Shown in pieces: positions 1 through 13,424 of a DNA stretch of 64,000 nt. Source of the stretch: Pyxicephalus adspersus (Eukaryota > Chordata > Amphibia > Anura > Pyxicephalidae); contig NC_092859.1 in the NCBI RefSeq assembly GCF_032062135.1, positions 33,403,275 to 33,467,274 of the forward strand. Reading direction: 5' to 3'. Made by a program: the position numbers and the translations under genes. The first letter of the stretch is position 1, and every line of letters starts with the position of its first letter. The notes below the pieces were generated by a model that was not told the DNA's origin, did no database searches, and saw only the letters and a program-made list of their open reading frames with translations.

Positions 1-954
1 ATGTTATAATTTGTGACTGATGCTGGTATGGAAATGACTTACGGTACTTTTTCCTCTCAAATTCTTTCTATCCTCATATTGCAGTGCCCTGTGCTTGCAG
101 AGCTGAGCAACAGCCACACCCATTACATAGAAATAGATGGGTGTTTCTTTACCAGTTCTGTGTATGTGAGTGCTAGTTACTACAGGCACTAGGTCTATCT
201 CTGGTATCTCAGACATATTTCCGTGACTTCATTTTAAACTACTCCTAGATGGCATTTGCAATCATTTCTATGTTTTGTGAGTATTGCATTTGGCTCATCT
301 AAGAAGAAAAAAAATCTGCACACAGGCTATACTGGAAACATATATTCTTGTCAACTGGAAACACTTATAGCATGAGCAAAGCATCATCCAATCTCTGTCA
401 CAAGCAAGGACTTAAACTGTAAAGAACATTCACTTACCAGAGCAGAGAGGAATACTGGAGGAGTGACACCATCCATTCTTCATAAACTCCATTCTTAGCA
501 ACTTAGCATGTGTAGAATGTAAACCAGACATTCTGTGCGGGGGGAATCCTACGGCCTGGTGACAAATCGGCTGACAGTTTAAGCAGATGCTACATCAACA
601 CTCGTGCTAATATCACATTTCAAACAAGAGATATCTGATGTGATAATCTGAAAACTAAAATACAAAATATCAGGCTGGCAACCTACGCAGAGACAACAAT
701 GAGAGGAATGCAAATTAAATTTATATTTATATACATCACAAGGGGCCCTGCCAACAAAAATATTACTCAGCGCTTCTTTCTTAAAGAAGACACTAAACTT
801 TGTTAAATTCTAGTATGAAATTACATTTTATTGTCAATTTAGAACAAAACCCCTCATGTAAAATAATTGTATTGGGTCCTATTGCCTCCAATGTTAGGGG
901 AAGATGTTTGAATTTTCATGATTCTCTGTCTTTCTGTGTTTTTTTTAAATAAAT
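1..954. other. Intergenic sequence, no gene seen
   Basis: AT-rich non-coding sequence. The longest reading frames are about 70 codons with no recognisable domain. I see no repeat ends, RNA gene or tandem structure that I can name. Confidence 0.6.
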
Positions 955-1151
955 GAATTTAGGTTATTCACATAGCAAAGTGAATTATTTTCTTGCAAGG
1001 GATTTCACTTAATAAATGAGATTGCACTTCTAATATTCATGCGCAAAAAAAAAAATCCTGCTTCAATTTGCTTGCAGGTGATTGGGTTTTCTTTGGACCC
1101 CTTTCACGAAACCAAGTGAATCATTCCTTGCAAGGTGAAAAACCTAAATTC
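955..1151. repeat. Short palindromic MITE-like element
   Basis: A 17-bp terminal inverted repeat bounds this 197-bp unit: GAATTTAGGTTATTCAC at 955-971 and its complement at 1135-1151 with 16 of 17 positions matching. The interior repeats pieces such as AAGTGAATTATTTTCTTGCAAG and a similar sequence near the right end. No coding capacity. A related, more decayed sequence lies at 39894-40110. I infer a non-autonomous DNA transposon. The superfamily is unknown because no clear target duplication is visible. Confidence 0.65.
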
Positions 1152-1467
1152 TTTTTAGAAAATCAACCATATTGCAGGATATAACAGCTACGCCTTTTTT
1201 GTGTTTATTTTTTAAACACCTATTGTGCTTCTTTAGACAAGCAATGATTGATAGGAGCCATAAAAAGGGTCTTGGGTATTTCTAAGAGTAAGATCTCCTC
1301 ATCATTATTCCTGATCCTGTTCCCATATATCTAGGCGACTTTGGTGTTCTCCAGTTCCTCCTGTTACCATTTTCCATAATATATAAATAAATAAAACCAG
1401 TTGGAGGAGGGGAGATCCTCATAATTGGCCCATCAAGGGTGCATACATGAGAACTGTGTGTATAGAT

Positions 1468-1717
1468 CAGACTTTCTAAACCTTTTTAATATGGGGGGAA
1501 GCCTTGAAAAAAATTCACATCTCAAGGAATCCCTGCAAATATTTACCGTATGATATGGCCAATTCATGGCATCTTTGCCTGGTGGTCAATAGGAAGGACA
1601 CCTCTGACTGCCAGTGGGAAGAATGTCACCCATACGGATAAAACTGCTTATCATCAGATCATAAAATGCTCATTGTTCAAGGAACCCTTGGCAATCTCTG
1701 GAGGTTGAAAATCACTG
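1468..1717 (-). mobile_element. hAT-like MITE, copy 1
   Basis: A 250-bp non-coding element starting CAGACTTTCTAAACC and ending GGTTGAAAATCACTG, which are imperfect inverted repeats. It is flanked by 8-bp direct repeats GTATAGAT (1460-1467) and GCATAGAT (1718-1725), 7 of 8 identical. An 8-bp target duplication with CAGTG-type ends is the hallmark of hAT transposons. It shares its interior (for example CAGTGGGAAGAATGTCAC and TTCAAGGAACCC) with copies at 28363-28595 and 57941-58201. It has no transposase and is non-autonomous. Confidence 0.75.
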
Positions 1718-1725
1718 GCATAGAT

Positions 1726-4019
1726 TTTGCTGGAATCCCCAAGAGATAGAAGAGACTGTCCAGTGGTTTAACTCTCCAGCGACCACCAAGAACTGAAAAA
1801 TTTACTTTGGATGTGTTGATATTAAAATCCCTGAAGTAAATAAAACATTGTCCAGCCTCTTAGCAACTTCTATGATTGCCAGAAAATGGTGGATTTGTGC
1901 AAAGCCCGGAATAATGAATACTTTGAAAATCATTCCAATTTTTAATAGGCCTCTTTATTTTCAGCATGTTGGGAGAGCTCTAGTAAGGCACTCAAAAAAT
2001 GTGAAATTATAATTCATCCTACTGAAAAAAGAAGCTGATCAAATCTAATATATCATGTGTACATACTGCATATTGTGTATGATTTATGGAAAAAATACAT
2101 TGTTTTATATTGAATGTAGTTAGCCATTTAAATTTTTTTTGCTAATGTAAAACCAGAGATCTGATTGGTTGCTACATGGTATTTTTGGGTTAGGGATGAC
2201 CAGCTGATTTTTGTATTATTATTTTGGATAGGGTAGATAAAGGGTTATTGATCGGGAAGCAATAGGAGTTCTTGTCTTTTGTCTTGTCTCTTGTCTTTTT
2301 GACCTCTGGTTTCGTATATCTTGCTTATAGGGGTGTCAATAAGATACACAAGGAGGAATTTTCAATTATAAATTATATGTATCAAATAATTGGCAAACAT
2401 TCTAACCATACTCCACCCTATTTAAAACAAATAAAGTCGGTATTGTTCTTCAAAAACTAATTGGGAAAAGAGCCTCTTTAATCCCACTCTTCTTGACCCA
2501 TTTATGCTCAACTTTTCAGCACTGCCCCATCTCTTTCTCACAAAATATACTGGGAAGCACTGGATATGGTGTTTGTGTTTTTTTCCCTTAAAGCAGAGAT
2601 AGAGCCCTGTGTAAACTTTGATTCCACCCCATAGAGATCTAACATATCACTGGGACTACAGAGGGACAGAACAATAGGGGAGTGAGTGAAGTTAGGGATG
2701 AGTTAGTGGTGGAGGAAAACTCCAATTTATTTATATGTGTTTTGGCTACAATAATATTCTTTTCTCTCTTTAATTTCACAATACAATTCTGCAAATGCCA
2801 TAGTTGCTTTCATAGGATGACAACGCTCAATCACTCCATTGTATCTACAGAAGGAATCATGGTTTTCACAAGGCTGCTTTTCTAATTTGGAGTACAAATA
2901 TGTGTTTCCTTTTTCATCTCTATCAAATAAATGTGTAATTAAAATGCACAAATGCAGCTATCGCATCTAAGGACTAGAAAATTCCTATATATAACACATT
3001 TGGGTTCTTGGGTTTCGATATCCTTTTAACGAAACTTACCGTAATGTTTCTTTTAGCTACAGTGATTTTTTGTAGGCTAGAAATTTTGGAAGATTCATTT
3101 ATGTTTTGGCTTTATCCCCTAAGACCGGAAAACACAGGTCCATGTGTCTCGTGTCTCTCTCCCAGAATTTACTGATTGCTTTTCTCTATGAAGCTTTTCT
3201 GAAATATGTGAAAGGCGGGATAGCTGGCACTCGGCAGTGTAAGAGGGTGATGGAACTTGGCCAGCTCCTCTGAGGTAAAAATAATCATGAATAAAGCTGT
3301 TTGTCGGCATCAGACGGTCTGATGGTTGGATGAGTAGATGGAGTTCCAGATGTCTTGGATCACAGGCGACCCCAGTGTTTGCACAGCTAAGACATTACAA
3401 AAACGCTACTGTGAAATTTCTCTTCCTTTCAGAGGACCCTGCCCAAATTTTTCCTTTTGACTCATAAGGTAAACGATGAGATAATAATGTGTGAAGGCTG
3501 GAAAGGATGACAGATTTTGAAGACTGTCATATGGGCTGTCTACACAGTCATACAAAAGTTGTTTAACCAGAATACAGCAAAGGAAATGTTGTCAGGACGG
3601 CCATGTTGTTGCTCACTTTTATGCGTTATTCCGGTCACCCCAATACAGCTGTTGCCACAGCCAAGGATCCAGTTCACAATTTCATATACCACCATTGCCC
3701 CCTTTAATGTATGTCAGGGCAAATACTCAATACTAATTTTGTTTTGTGCCTTTTTGTGGGCTGAATTTGTGGGACTTGGTGTAAACCCAGTTGTCTGGGC
3801 CCTGCCCATTCTTCTAATCTCCTTATCATAGGAACACATTGTTCAGTAGTTTTTATTTTTTATTTTTATAATTTAATGATTCATTGCATTAAAGATTTTC
3901 AAGATATCTAAAAATATTTTGCATACATGTTTTGTGTCATTCAGAAGATATTTAGGACAGTAGGCCTTGGGCTATCTCAGCTTGTCTCAGGTGAGAATAT
4001 GAGGTGTACAGCAGTCACC
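1726..4019. other. Intergenic sequence, no gene seen
   Basis: Includes open frames of up to 104 codons (3517-3831, plus strand) with no recognisable motif and no start or splice context. I treat them as chance. No repeats identified by eye. Confidence 0.55.
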
Positions 4020-4246
4020 TGACGTTGTTCATGGATCCGTACTGATGTATCCATGAACGTTCAATGAAGAATGAACGCTATACAAGTCAATGGGGAAGAA
4101 CACAGCAGGGTGCCACTCACTCGTATTCCCCCTTCCCCCTCTTCTGTACATCGCTTGTTCGTTCCTCTCTCACTCTTTGCCACTGAAAATGATCCAGAAA
4201 GATTGTTTGCAACAGTAAAAATTGCACATGTGTATGCAGCCTTTAC
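4020..4246. repeat. Decayed copy of the TTAA-MITE-related family
   Basis: Shares the block CACTG(G)AAAtGATC(C)AGAAAGAT, preceded by a TTCGTTC segment and followed by a TGTGTATGCAGCCTTTA-like end, with sequences at 14020-14150, 24293-24372 (inverted) and 60417-60580. The left part carries a 10-bp perfect inverted repeat, GTTCATGGAT (4027-4036) and ATCCATGAAC (4049-4058). The end resembles the terminus of the TTAA-flanked MITE at 37528-37920. Non-coding. Confidence 0.5.
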
Positions 4247-6120
4247 TTTCAGTGATGGTGACAATGGTCATCAGGACAAATAGAAAGGCAACTCTTCCCA
4301 GCATAGAAGTAAAAACCAAGCAGGCTCTAACTCTTCCCTGCTCTATCCATACCTAGAAAAAGTTTTGCAATTAAACAAGAACATCTTTTCCTTTTTTAAC
4401 TTTGGAAAATTAGGAAACAAAAGGTTAGACCATAATATAGTAAGACAACACAGACAAATTATATTACTGTCAATAAAGATTGTTAATGATCAGTAGATCC
4501 AGAATCAAAGTAAGTTTAAGTTTTGCGCCATGTAGAACACAAATTTTGCACCCAGCCATCCCAGGCATAATCATAATAAAAAAACAAAAGAAAGTTTTTA
4601 GGGATGGGGGGTACACCAGTATTTTTCCTTTTAGAAAAAAAATACATTTACAAAAAACTTTAGCTGGACTGTTGTTTGGACCAACTTATCCTTTTAACGT
4701 GGTTTTCACTGATGGTGACCTCTGCTCTTGTATCTGGTCATCCGTTGGAAGTTCTCTGGCTTATAAAGTCCATTTGCATGTGTGGGGAAATTATGGACTG
4801 GGTTTGGCAAACTCAAAACACAGTTATGGGTTAATAATAAGGAAAGTACAATACAAGTCATAATTTGCTATTAGGAATAAAAGTTACATGGACCCACAGT
4901 AGAGTTCAGTTGTTAAAAAAAAAAAATACTGCACATTGTAAAATAGAATTGCCCTTTGAATTGCTAGATAAATCTCTTAATTTCTTGGATTCTGATACTT
5001 TCTCTGATTGCTTTGGGCCATTAGAGGAGGTGAACTGAGTGTACTGGATGTGAGCTGTTTAACTAAGCAATTTACAGGCAAAAGCTGCAAGCACTGGTAT
5101 CATGAGTTACTGAAAAATTTCAAAGGGATAATTAAGGTCAGCTTGATACAGATGAAAGAATTATTCCTAATGATCAGCAATATTATTATATCCATAGAAA
5201 GTAAATGGCAATACTATACAATAGCAAGTTACAAAAGCATATTTAGCATACCTGGTTTTTCAGATTCTTTCCAGTGATGATGCAGAGTAGGCGCACCTCT
5301 TCTTTGTGTTGATACCTGTGTTGATGGCACCTACCTTCTGGACTGTTGGGTCCTCATCTTCTCCTTCCAAGATGCCAGTATTATTTCATTTCCTGGGGTA
5401 CTAGTACATTATATCTCAGAAGATGCATTAACTCTAAAAATTGTTTTGGATTTGAATTGTATTGCATTCAGACCATATACTAACCTATCTTTATATTTCA
5501 TATGTGCTGTTCCTCTGAACATTTGAAAGGCACTTTTGGGACAACTGCATCGTTCATAAAAAGTCTTCATCACCAAAAATATTGTATCCTAATAACTTGT
5601 GTTCATTAGTTATAGTTAAACATATGTATAGTAAGCAGTTAAATCACATATTTTAATAGGTTATTAATAGTGGACGTCCGGCCAAACTGGGCTTTTTAGC
5701 TTTGGCTATGAAGGGGAAGGAATGGAACCTTTAAGATTTTTATTGCTTGGAATGATATAGGTAGGTGGCACTAAATTTGGTTACATTCCTAGGTGTAAAA
5801 TTAAGTCTAAATGGTACTATATAATGGCTTTTGTTAGACAAGCACCAGGAAAAAGCCTCCTAAGAAACTCAGGTATAGGGATAATATTAGAACTAGTCCA
5901 ATGGATGAGACTTCAATCGTACAATGATAACTTCCAATGCATTTTGGAAGCTACAAGACTTCTCCTTATGACAAGGCTTAAACTGCTAGTTTGAACGAAA
6001 TGTTGGACTTCTGTGAGTTAATAGAATGTTATTAAATTAGCTTTAGCAGATGGTTGTGTTGGAAGGTTCTACCCAAGTCATGGAGAATCTCACTTACATT
6101 CTATTTTAATCAGCAGTTAA
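4247..6120. other. Intergenic sequence, no gene seen
   Basis: AT-rich. Reading frames up to 127 codons (4480-4863) show no protein family features and sit in low-complexity AT context. Nothing else recognised. Confidence 0.55.
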
Positions 6121-6165
6121 AGCCCTGGTGAAGGGGGAACCTTATCGAAATGTGTTGGGATGCTG
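6121..6165 (+). repeat. Weak copy of the GAAGC/GAAACGCG cassette
   Basis: CCCTGGTGAAGGGGGAAC followed by TATCGAAATGTGTTGGG resembles the CTGARGAAGC ... GAAACGCGTCGGG cassette seen more clearly at 6847, 39513, 56604 and 57649. Here the GCG core has decayed to TGTGTTGGG. Confidence 0.4.
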
Positions 6166-6639
6166 CCTTTGGATTTTTGTAGTGAAGAAAACATTGTTGG
6201 AGTGTTGCGATTTTGTTTTCCTTCAATTCCTTTTTTAGTCAGACAGATAGTGAAGGAAATCATTTATTTGGTGAGACAGAACACACAGACGCCTCTCCCC
6301 AATTAATTCAAATTTTAAATTCAATTTTTTTGTTGGAGTTGCACTTTAAGTCACTTGGGAGCCTTGGATTGGAAATTTCTCCACCGTAATTTCTAGAACC
6401 CATACAGATATTAGCTCTGCATCACTCTAATCATCAAGCTTTTGTGTTAAGCCGTTACGCCTTCTCCAGGACAGGGGTCTGACCTTTGGTCCAAAGCCAT
6501 CCACTATTTCCTATTTTTTTGTTTTTTGTCTAAAGCAAAGGTTTCATACCATCCACTTTTGTTCCACAAATCCATGTAAGTTTGAATATTTCTGGATTAA
6601 TTACTGTCTGACATCCATGTATATTGGCCTAAAACCTGC

Positions 6640-7080
6640 TTGTTATTAATCAATTATTAACCAGTATATATAGTGGGACATCAATGTGCGCTCTAAACAA
6701 CATAGGTCATCATGTTATAGAGAGCACATTAATTGGGAATGTGTATATCTACAACATAATATTCATATGAGTCACTATAAATTCTAATTCAAACATTATC
6801 TACTGGTCTAGATGCAATTGACACAGACAATCTACGCATGCTGTCGATACTCCTGAAGAAGCCGTATCTGTCGAAACGCGTCGAGTATATCCAACAACAT
6901 GCTTTGATGATCAAACATTGTATATGGTCAACAATATATAAGTTGATAGCTGTTATATGTCTATTGAAAAAATCACTTTGTCTGTGGTTGAACCCCAAGG
7001 ATAATAAGGTGGTTCAAACCAACCTTTGATTACTGTTTATTGTAATAAGTAATCATATGACTTCAATGATTATACCTGAC
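6640..7080. repeat. Repeat-like region with hairpin and cassette
   Basis: Contains an imperfect hairpin at about 6683-6730 (TGTGCGCTCTAAACAACAT pairing with ATGTTATAGAGAGCACA) and, 117 bp further on, the cassette at 6847-6888. The arrangement of AT-rich flanks around a GAAACGCG core resembles the fold-back element arms at 56384-56655 and 57637-57878, so this may be a remnant of a related element. The boundaries are a guess. Confidence 0.4.
6847..6888 (+). repeat. GAAGC/GAAACGCG cassette, clear copy
   Basis: A 6-bp perfect outer inverted repeat (ATACTC at 6847-6852, GAGTAT at 6883-6888) encloses CTGAAGAAGCC, a short variable segment and GTCGAAACGCGTC. The same plan recurs at 11953, 39513, 56604 (minus) and 57649. 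Function unknown. Confidence 0.65.
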
Positions 7081-9394
7081 CACTAGTTGTGTACAGTGGT
7101 ATTTTTTAATGTACAAACCCTATTACAAATTTTGTTAATGTATGTTGAATACATCGTTTGTGCCGAAAAACCCTGCTTAAATCTCTGTCTTTGTTGCTTT
7201 TTGATCTATTGAATGATGAGGGTAGGCACGTTATTGCTCTATTTACAGTCACTATGATATACCACCACCATTGCCACATTTCCACTAAAGCAAAGGTTTG
7301 CTTTAGACTCTAAAGGTTCAGCTCCAAGGCATCCAAACAAATAAATAGGAAAAGTTTATTGGTTTAATGCAATTAGCACTGGTGCATAGCATTTACATGA
7401 TCTGTAATTGAAAGAAATTGATTTATTAAAAAAATCACATAGTAGATCAGATTACATTCAGATTTCCCAAAACATGTTGATAATTGTTTGGTCCATCAGG
7501 AACAATCAACAATATTCTGCTATTGTCTATGGTCTTGGCAAAGTCAAAATCAAAAGCTTGGTGAATTAATCGTGGATTATTGATTTGTGATTGTAATTGT
7601 TTATTCATTTAATTCCACTCAGTAATTAATTTTATCATGTATTTTATATGGTCATCACTTTTATACAGTTGAAATTGAAATTATTAGGCATTTGCTTTTC
7701 TTTTTTTACACCTCTGTATAAAGTTCCTAGCTTCTCACTTGCTATGTATATCATAAATGATTCTCACGTTTCAAGATTTATATTCTTTTTATTTTAGTTT
7801 ATCATTGAAGAAAAAGATTTCAGGGAACATAAAAAGCCACTGTATATTTTATTCCATTAACCAAATAAAACTAAAATATTTTTTTCATTGGGCTAAACCA
7901 GAAAACTATTTAACCTTTGGGTTTATCTTTTCTCTGATGCCAAAGAAGACAGATTATAACAACAGGAAAGCTGTACCTCATATATAACCTGGACATGTTC
8001 TTTTTTATGTTCAGTAAACTACCTTCAACCCCTGAGTCAAGGAGGATATTAAACAGAGATTCAGCTCTGCAATCCACAAGGGAAAGTACATTGCTAATGA
8101 ACAGACACGGGGATCTCAAGGTGTCATGGCTGTGTGCTTGTTATGCAGCCCATTGTATTGGAAGAATGTCAAGGAAACACACATTTATGGGGAGGGGGTG
8201 CCTAATAATATGACAGCCAATCCATTTAGACTTGGAGGCCCTGCTCCGCTTCACTGGAAATGTACTCACTAACTCCTTTGCTTCGGTCTTTATTCCATCT
8301 GTGTTATCCGAGTTTATTGTTAGGAATATAAACACTTTCTGAGCGTGATTGGCTCCCCTGGGATTTGTTTCATGTTTGAAAGCAACTTATCAAGGGTATC
8401 AAAAGGATAAAAAAAAAGCTTTTAATTACTCAAATTGCTGCAGAAATTTAACATAGTGATTGCTTGAATGAGTTCCATGGTCTGTATTTATCAACACTCA
8501 TTGCCTCTTTTTATTTTGTGGGTAAAGAAACATTTAATTTGTGCAAAGGTTTTATTTTGATGTGAGGTTGTGAGATTTTATTTTTAAGCTGAACTCCAGG
8601 CAAAAAGCTAAATACACACTGAAAAATCTAGTCCCCCACAACCCACACACTGTCTGGCCTCCTATTAATATGTTCCTTGTAGACACAACTGATTGTCTAT
8701 CCTTGCATTGCGTTATGTTCTCCTACAATACCATAAATGATATATTGATGTATACAAAGCTGCAATATTATGTGTCCTTTACATATGCCAAAGTGATGAT
8801 ATCCTCCCCCTTAAAAAGATGACATAATGTACCCCTAAAGGTCTTACCTTCCATAAGCAGGGCATCCTTTTCTGACCACCCATGCAGGGCTTATTAACTG
8901 TTACCATAAAGCAATTTATTGTGTGATTTTGCACTTGTATCATACATCCCATTGTTTTTGTAATAGCTTTACAGTTCCACTGACTAATATATGTAGTGAG
9001 AAAAAGATGATTTTGTAGAGTCTTGAATACTCTAAAACTGTTTTATAAGCTTAAAAATTATTGACATCATAGGGCACAATTCTGTTACTACTACAAATTA
9101 AGGCTGCAGGGTTGAAACATAACACCAACTACTTTCATTTTTTGCTGAGAGCCTTTTAAAAGGGTTGAAATAAATGTAAATGTGTTTAATATATGACCAA
9201 GGCTGTGATAATCATTCTACTTGGCTGAATACTTGTTTGTGGCCACTGAACAAGCACTCTAGGAGTTTAATGATGAGATTGTAAGCTGAATTATCTTTGC
9301 AAACTTACTTTTAAAAGAAAACTTTTCTTTTTCCCATGTAAAAAAAGTCACAAACTACATACTATATGCAGACACTTAAGCAACTCATTTATAT
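7081..9394. other. Intergenic sequence, no gene seen
   Basis: AT-rich non-coding sequence. A short stretch near 8588 (GCTGAACTCCAGGCAAAAAG) resembles 56302-56333 and is probably an old dispersed repeat. No coding or RNA gene seen. Confidence 0.5.
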
Positions 9395-9715
9395 ACGCTC
9401 CTTAGTATTATCATGCCTTTGTATTAACATCCCAACTTTTCTGGGAAAACTTTCCACATCATTTTGGAATGTGTCTGGTGGTATAGTGGCCACTGACTTA
9501 AAAATGCATTTGTAAGGTCAGTTACTGAAATTGGATGAGAAGACCTGGCTCACAATCAGTGTTCGGATTCATTTAGAAAGGTATACATTGGGGTTGAGGT
9601 CAAGGGTAAGTTCCATTCACACTAAACATATTAAACCATGTCGTTATGGTGTTGGCTTTGTGCACAGGGGCACAGTCATGCTGGAACAGAAATGTGTCCT
9701 CTTCAAATATTGCTA
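9395..9715 (-). pseudogene. Tc1/mariner transposase relic, 3' part
   Basis: Read on the minus strand, this encodes FQHDCAPVHKANTITTWF, matching the part of Tc1-like transposases that carries the second catalytic aspartate. It continues into a degraded region in the place where these proteins have P-D-L-N-P-I-E. Stop codons and frameshifts interrupt it (a TGA replaces the expected aspartate context). The far end, GATGTGGAAAGTTTTCCC on the minus strand, corresponds to the conserved C-terminal region of the family. It is a dead fragment lacking inverted terminal repeats. Similar relics lie at 22880, 43855, 49730 and 51905. The family assignment rests on memory of Tc1-like proteins. Confidence 0.75.
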
Positions 9716-11496
9716 GATGGTTGAAAGAGCACAATTTTTATATATAGTATAAATAGTACCTTTCATTGCAAGCACCCAGACTCCAGAATGTTAAGACTGA
9801 CTCTAAATTTGAGGGCATAAACTGTGGTTACCCCCACCTACTCCTTCCCCAAGCCAGTTGCATGTACAAACCTTTTCCAACTTCCCCACCATTGCCTGCT
9901 GAGATGATGAGCTCCAGACAAACTTGTCAAAGCTTACATTGCACTATATATTACTTCCCATGGGACAGCACTGGGCAAACCATAGGGTAATAAATTACAC
10001 AGAGGAAGATTAAGTCTTCTATTCACACATACTCATAAGTGTAGGGTATTCTTCACTGCTCCCAGCATCCAAACATGGCTGCAGGGGAAAAAGAAGAGGT
10101 ATGTACATAATGGTATAGTTAGGTGACTCTTTTGCCCAGCACAGATAAATGTGACAATACAATTTGAGAATAAAGACAATTTTCAATAGCAGATTTATAT
10201 TATTAATAAATTCTTATACTAAATTAATTTAGTGTGCAACCACATTGAATAAGCAGACAAAGCAGTGTCCAAAGCTGGAAGTCTGCTACAGCTACTCCAA
10301 TTCTACTGCTGAATAATATTGGAGTGTAAAGGTTTAATAATATTCTATTCTGTATATAAAAGGAAAAGACACTAGATTCTTTCTTAACAGTAATGCAAGA
10401 AGTGCTGCATAATCATGACTAACAGATTACGATTTTACAGACTGCATGCTGAGGATTTTCTAGAACATTTCTCCTCTGTCTCCACCACTTAAAACACTTT
10501 ATAGATCTCACCAAATGTGCTTCACTTTACAAAGTACACTTGGCCTGTAAGCAGCCCATTCAGCAGAGCACTTAGGGAACCAGTTTTCAGGTCAGACAGG
10601 AAGCTGTGCTGGGCAGAATGCTTCCAAATTACTTGAAAAGTGAGTGGACGGACATCACTTTCTTTCAATGGGCTGAAGAAATTGAGGAATTTGGTGAAAT
10701 AGAGAACACAGAGCTACTTGTGCAGGCAATCTAGGCATAATAAAGACAATTCCGAGTAGACTGTGTACAAAAATCTTTGATTTTATTAATACAGAATAGC
10801 CTGCTGGTCTTTGGATGGTCTTATGGACCCCAGTGCTGCAGCCAGGTCTCCAATCTCTTCTCCTGAGCCGTCACAAAACACATGGCCCCAGTTTTCTGAG
10901 TGGATTGTAACTAATAAATAGTGAGTTAAATTGGTCTTTGTAAATAAGAATGGACTCCTTTAAACCACTAGATGTACAGACAAGCTGTCATCAAGAGTGC
11001 TGCCTAAGAACAAGATGGATGAACTGCACCTGCTGAGTCCTGAACCAATCGGCAAACAGAACTACGGGAATCCCAACGTTCCTCACCTCTGTGACCCTGA
11101 AAAAGGAAATTCTCCTTGGGAAGCCTATATCCCGCATATATACAGCATGACAGTAAGGAAGAAGACAGCTGGCCTTATATAGACCTTAAACTTTCAGGCA
11201 CAAGCAACTTGCACAGACAAGTGTGGTTGCAGATTAGCACCGTGCTCTTCCAGACACTGCTAGGGTCATTGCTATTTTCCAAGACCGGTCCCACAAGCCT
11301 CCTATTTCAACCTGTTTTTGCCACAGCTATTTTCTGTTTTGCAGTGTTTGCAAATGTCAGGGTCATGTAACAACAGGGCACACTGGAATAACATGTTTGT
11401 GACGCCTCTGCAGGTGGCAGCTGTACTGTTATTGCTTTGTTAACGGTTTCTTGTGTACCTTTGACAAAGAACTAAAATTCAGCAAAGAAGCAAAGA
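9716..11496. other. Intergenic sequence, no gene seen
   Basis: Several open frames of 60-85 codons (for example 9766-9990 and 11116-11370) without domain content. No recognised repeats. Confidence 0.5.
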
Positions 11497-11530
11497 TATT
11501 TATGTTTGTGTTGGTACACAAACATAAATA
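11497..11530. repeat. Perfect 15-bp-arm palindrome
   Basis: TATTTATGTTTGTGT (11497-11511), loop TGGT, then its exact complement (11516-11530). It lies in otherwise unremarkable intergenic DNA. Could be a small fold-back or chance in AT-rich sequence, though 15 of 15 pairs is more than chance would usually give. Confidence 0.8.
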
Positions 11531-11952
11531 AAGATTTAGCCACAACTGTAGGAATATAGTGGTCTATAAGAATGTACCACTTACCGTATATATAAACTCT
11601 AATGTCTCATTATGTCTCACTGTACACAGTTTACTTCATTAATTTTTTTGTGTATCTGTTGCAAAATTTCTTGCTTGGAGATCCTGCCAATAGCATTACT
11701 TACTGTTGCAGGCTGAAAGCATTAAACCATTGCTTTGCTATTTCCAGAAGATTTGTCAGCCTGCTACATGCACTCCTTCATTGGCCATTGGGCTGCCCAA
11801 TAGGTCTGATTATGCCTTCTGCAGACTTAATATGCATTATTGTATTTATACCCTTTTATGACTTTCTATACACATACACTATACACATTTATGACTGTCA
11901 CTGTACTGATAAACTTTTTTTTATTGCTCTGTCCTATAGTTACGCTCTCAAT
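11531..11952. other. Intergenic sequence, no gene seen
   Basis: Contains part of a 125-codon plus-strand frame (11602-11979) that is hydrophobic only because of T-rich composition. I do not regard it as a gene. Confidence 0.5.
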
Positions 11953-12004
11953 GTATCTCCTGAGAAAGCCTGCGGGTAAAACACGTCCGGATCGGGACAT
12001 ACCT
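11953..12004 (+). repeat. GAAGC/GAAACGCG cassette, diverged copy
   Basis: GTATCTCCTGAGAAAGCC followed by a short GCC/GGT stem and AAAACACGTCCGG, bounded by imperfect inverted repeats (GTATCTCC and GGGACATAC). Same plan as 6847-6888 and 39513-39562, with CACGT in place of CGCGT. Confidence 0.55.
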
Positions 12005-13424
12005 TGTTTGTTTTTGGAGTATACTTAGATGTGTATATAGATGTATAGTTGACAGGCACTATTTCCATGATAAAATTTATGGGAATTTTTAACGCCTAGC
12101 CTTACAAAGGTGTTTTCTATATTATCACTATTTACTGAATAATGATATATTTATTCAAACCTACTTTGGGGTCAGCAATTTAACAGACATTGCATTGAAA
12201 AATGATGTCACACTTTTATTTGCTTTATCTTTATCTTTGCTTTATATAAGGATAAATACAAGCAGGCTGACCATGCTGCTAACTTTAGCAGTTTAGTATT
12301 AAGTATTTAATGAAATCATGTATCCCTCTGCTCCAACATTGCCTTTGTGGACCCTATTATTTTTTAAAAAAAGCTATGAAACCCTGAGCACTTATAGTGG
12401 CTGATGGTGGGACCATATCCCTTGGTCTAAAAAAATTAGAATTAACGCCCCAAATCAACTTTTAATTTGATGATGATCAGATCATTCAGTCACATGTCTA
12501 GGATAATGATCATGCGTCCAGCTGCTCAGGTTATTTTGCTGGTGAGTAAGGTGTTAGGTGTAATTTTAAATCCTATGTTAAACCAAAAAGGACCGGGCCA
12601 CCAGGAAAGGTGGTTTGCATTTTTTGCTCTAGTGGACAACGTCACTAAAGCAGGTCACAATTTACTAAATGGAAGTTGTCATCCGTACAGGTAGACGCTT
12701 CAGATAAATGTTCACTTGTTGGAATGACATGTGAGGCCATGTAACGATGGCCCCATTTTGTCCTGTCACCTAAACGTAGTGAAGTGACATAGTGCTGTGA
12801 GTTCATGGTGGTAACACTGATCTAGTTTTGTACGCTATCTATTTCAGGACCTGTCCTAAGCGTAAGTCAATACACGATCAGCCTGCATCAGACTCATTAT
12901 ACTGTGTCTCGTGTTACAGTTAAGTCCATTTTACCTAGGTGACACGGCAAGTGACAGAAGGAGCAGACTGTAACATCTATTTCGCATTAGAAAAGTATAC
13001 CAAGTAAAACAAAAAAAAAACATCTCAGCAGGCAAATCTGTAAAACCACAGTCATTTGTAAAGCTTTAAAGATTTGCACAAACCCGGAAGAAGAAAGGTT
13101 TAGTGTACCATAGAGAGATCTTGCAAAACAGTGCCAAAAATCTAAAAATAAAGTTTCGGGGTGAACTTTAGGCAGATATATTCCCAATTTATTGTAGCTA
13201 GTGTAATCATTAATACATCATTATTTAACCATATTTCTGTTTTAGTGCAAGCAGTGTAAGGATCTGAATTCATCTTGTATCAGCCCTGCAGTCCCTGTAG
13301 GGCAGAGCTCAAAAAGGGGAAGAAAAAAGATTCACAGGGAGCCAATCATATCTGTTGTGCAGAAAGATCAGCAAACATTTTGAAACAGGTATAACTTACA
13401 AACCACTTACATGTTTTGACTTTT
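12005..13424. other. Intergenic sequence, no gene seen
   Basis: Non-coding. The segment GATGGCCCCATTTTGTCCTG (12746-12765) recurs as GTGGCCCCATTTGTCCT near 61072, suggesting another unnamed dispersed repeat. No gene or RNA recognised. Confidence 0.45.

Noticed and set aside
3517..3831. 104-codon plus-strand hydrophobic frame
   Set aside because: Its hydrophobicity follows from T-rich sequence. There is no signal or membrane pattern that looks selected.
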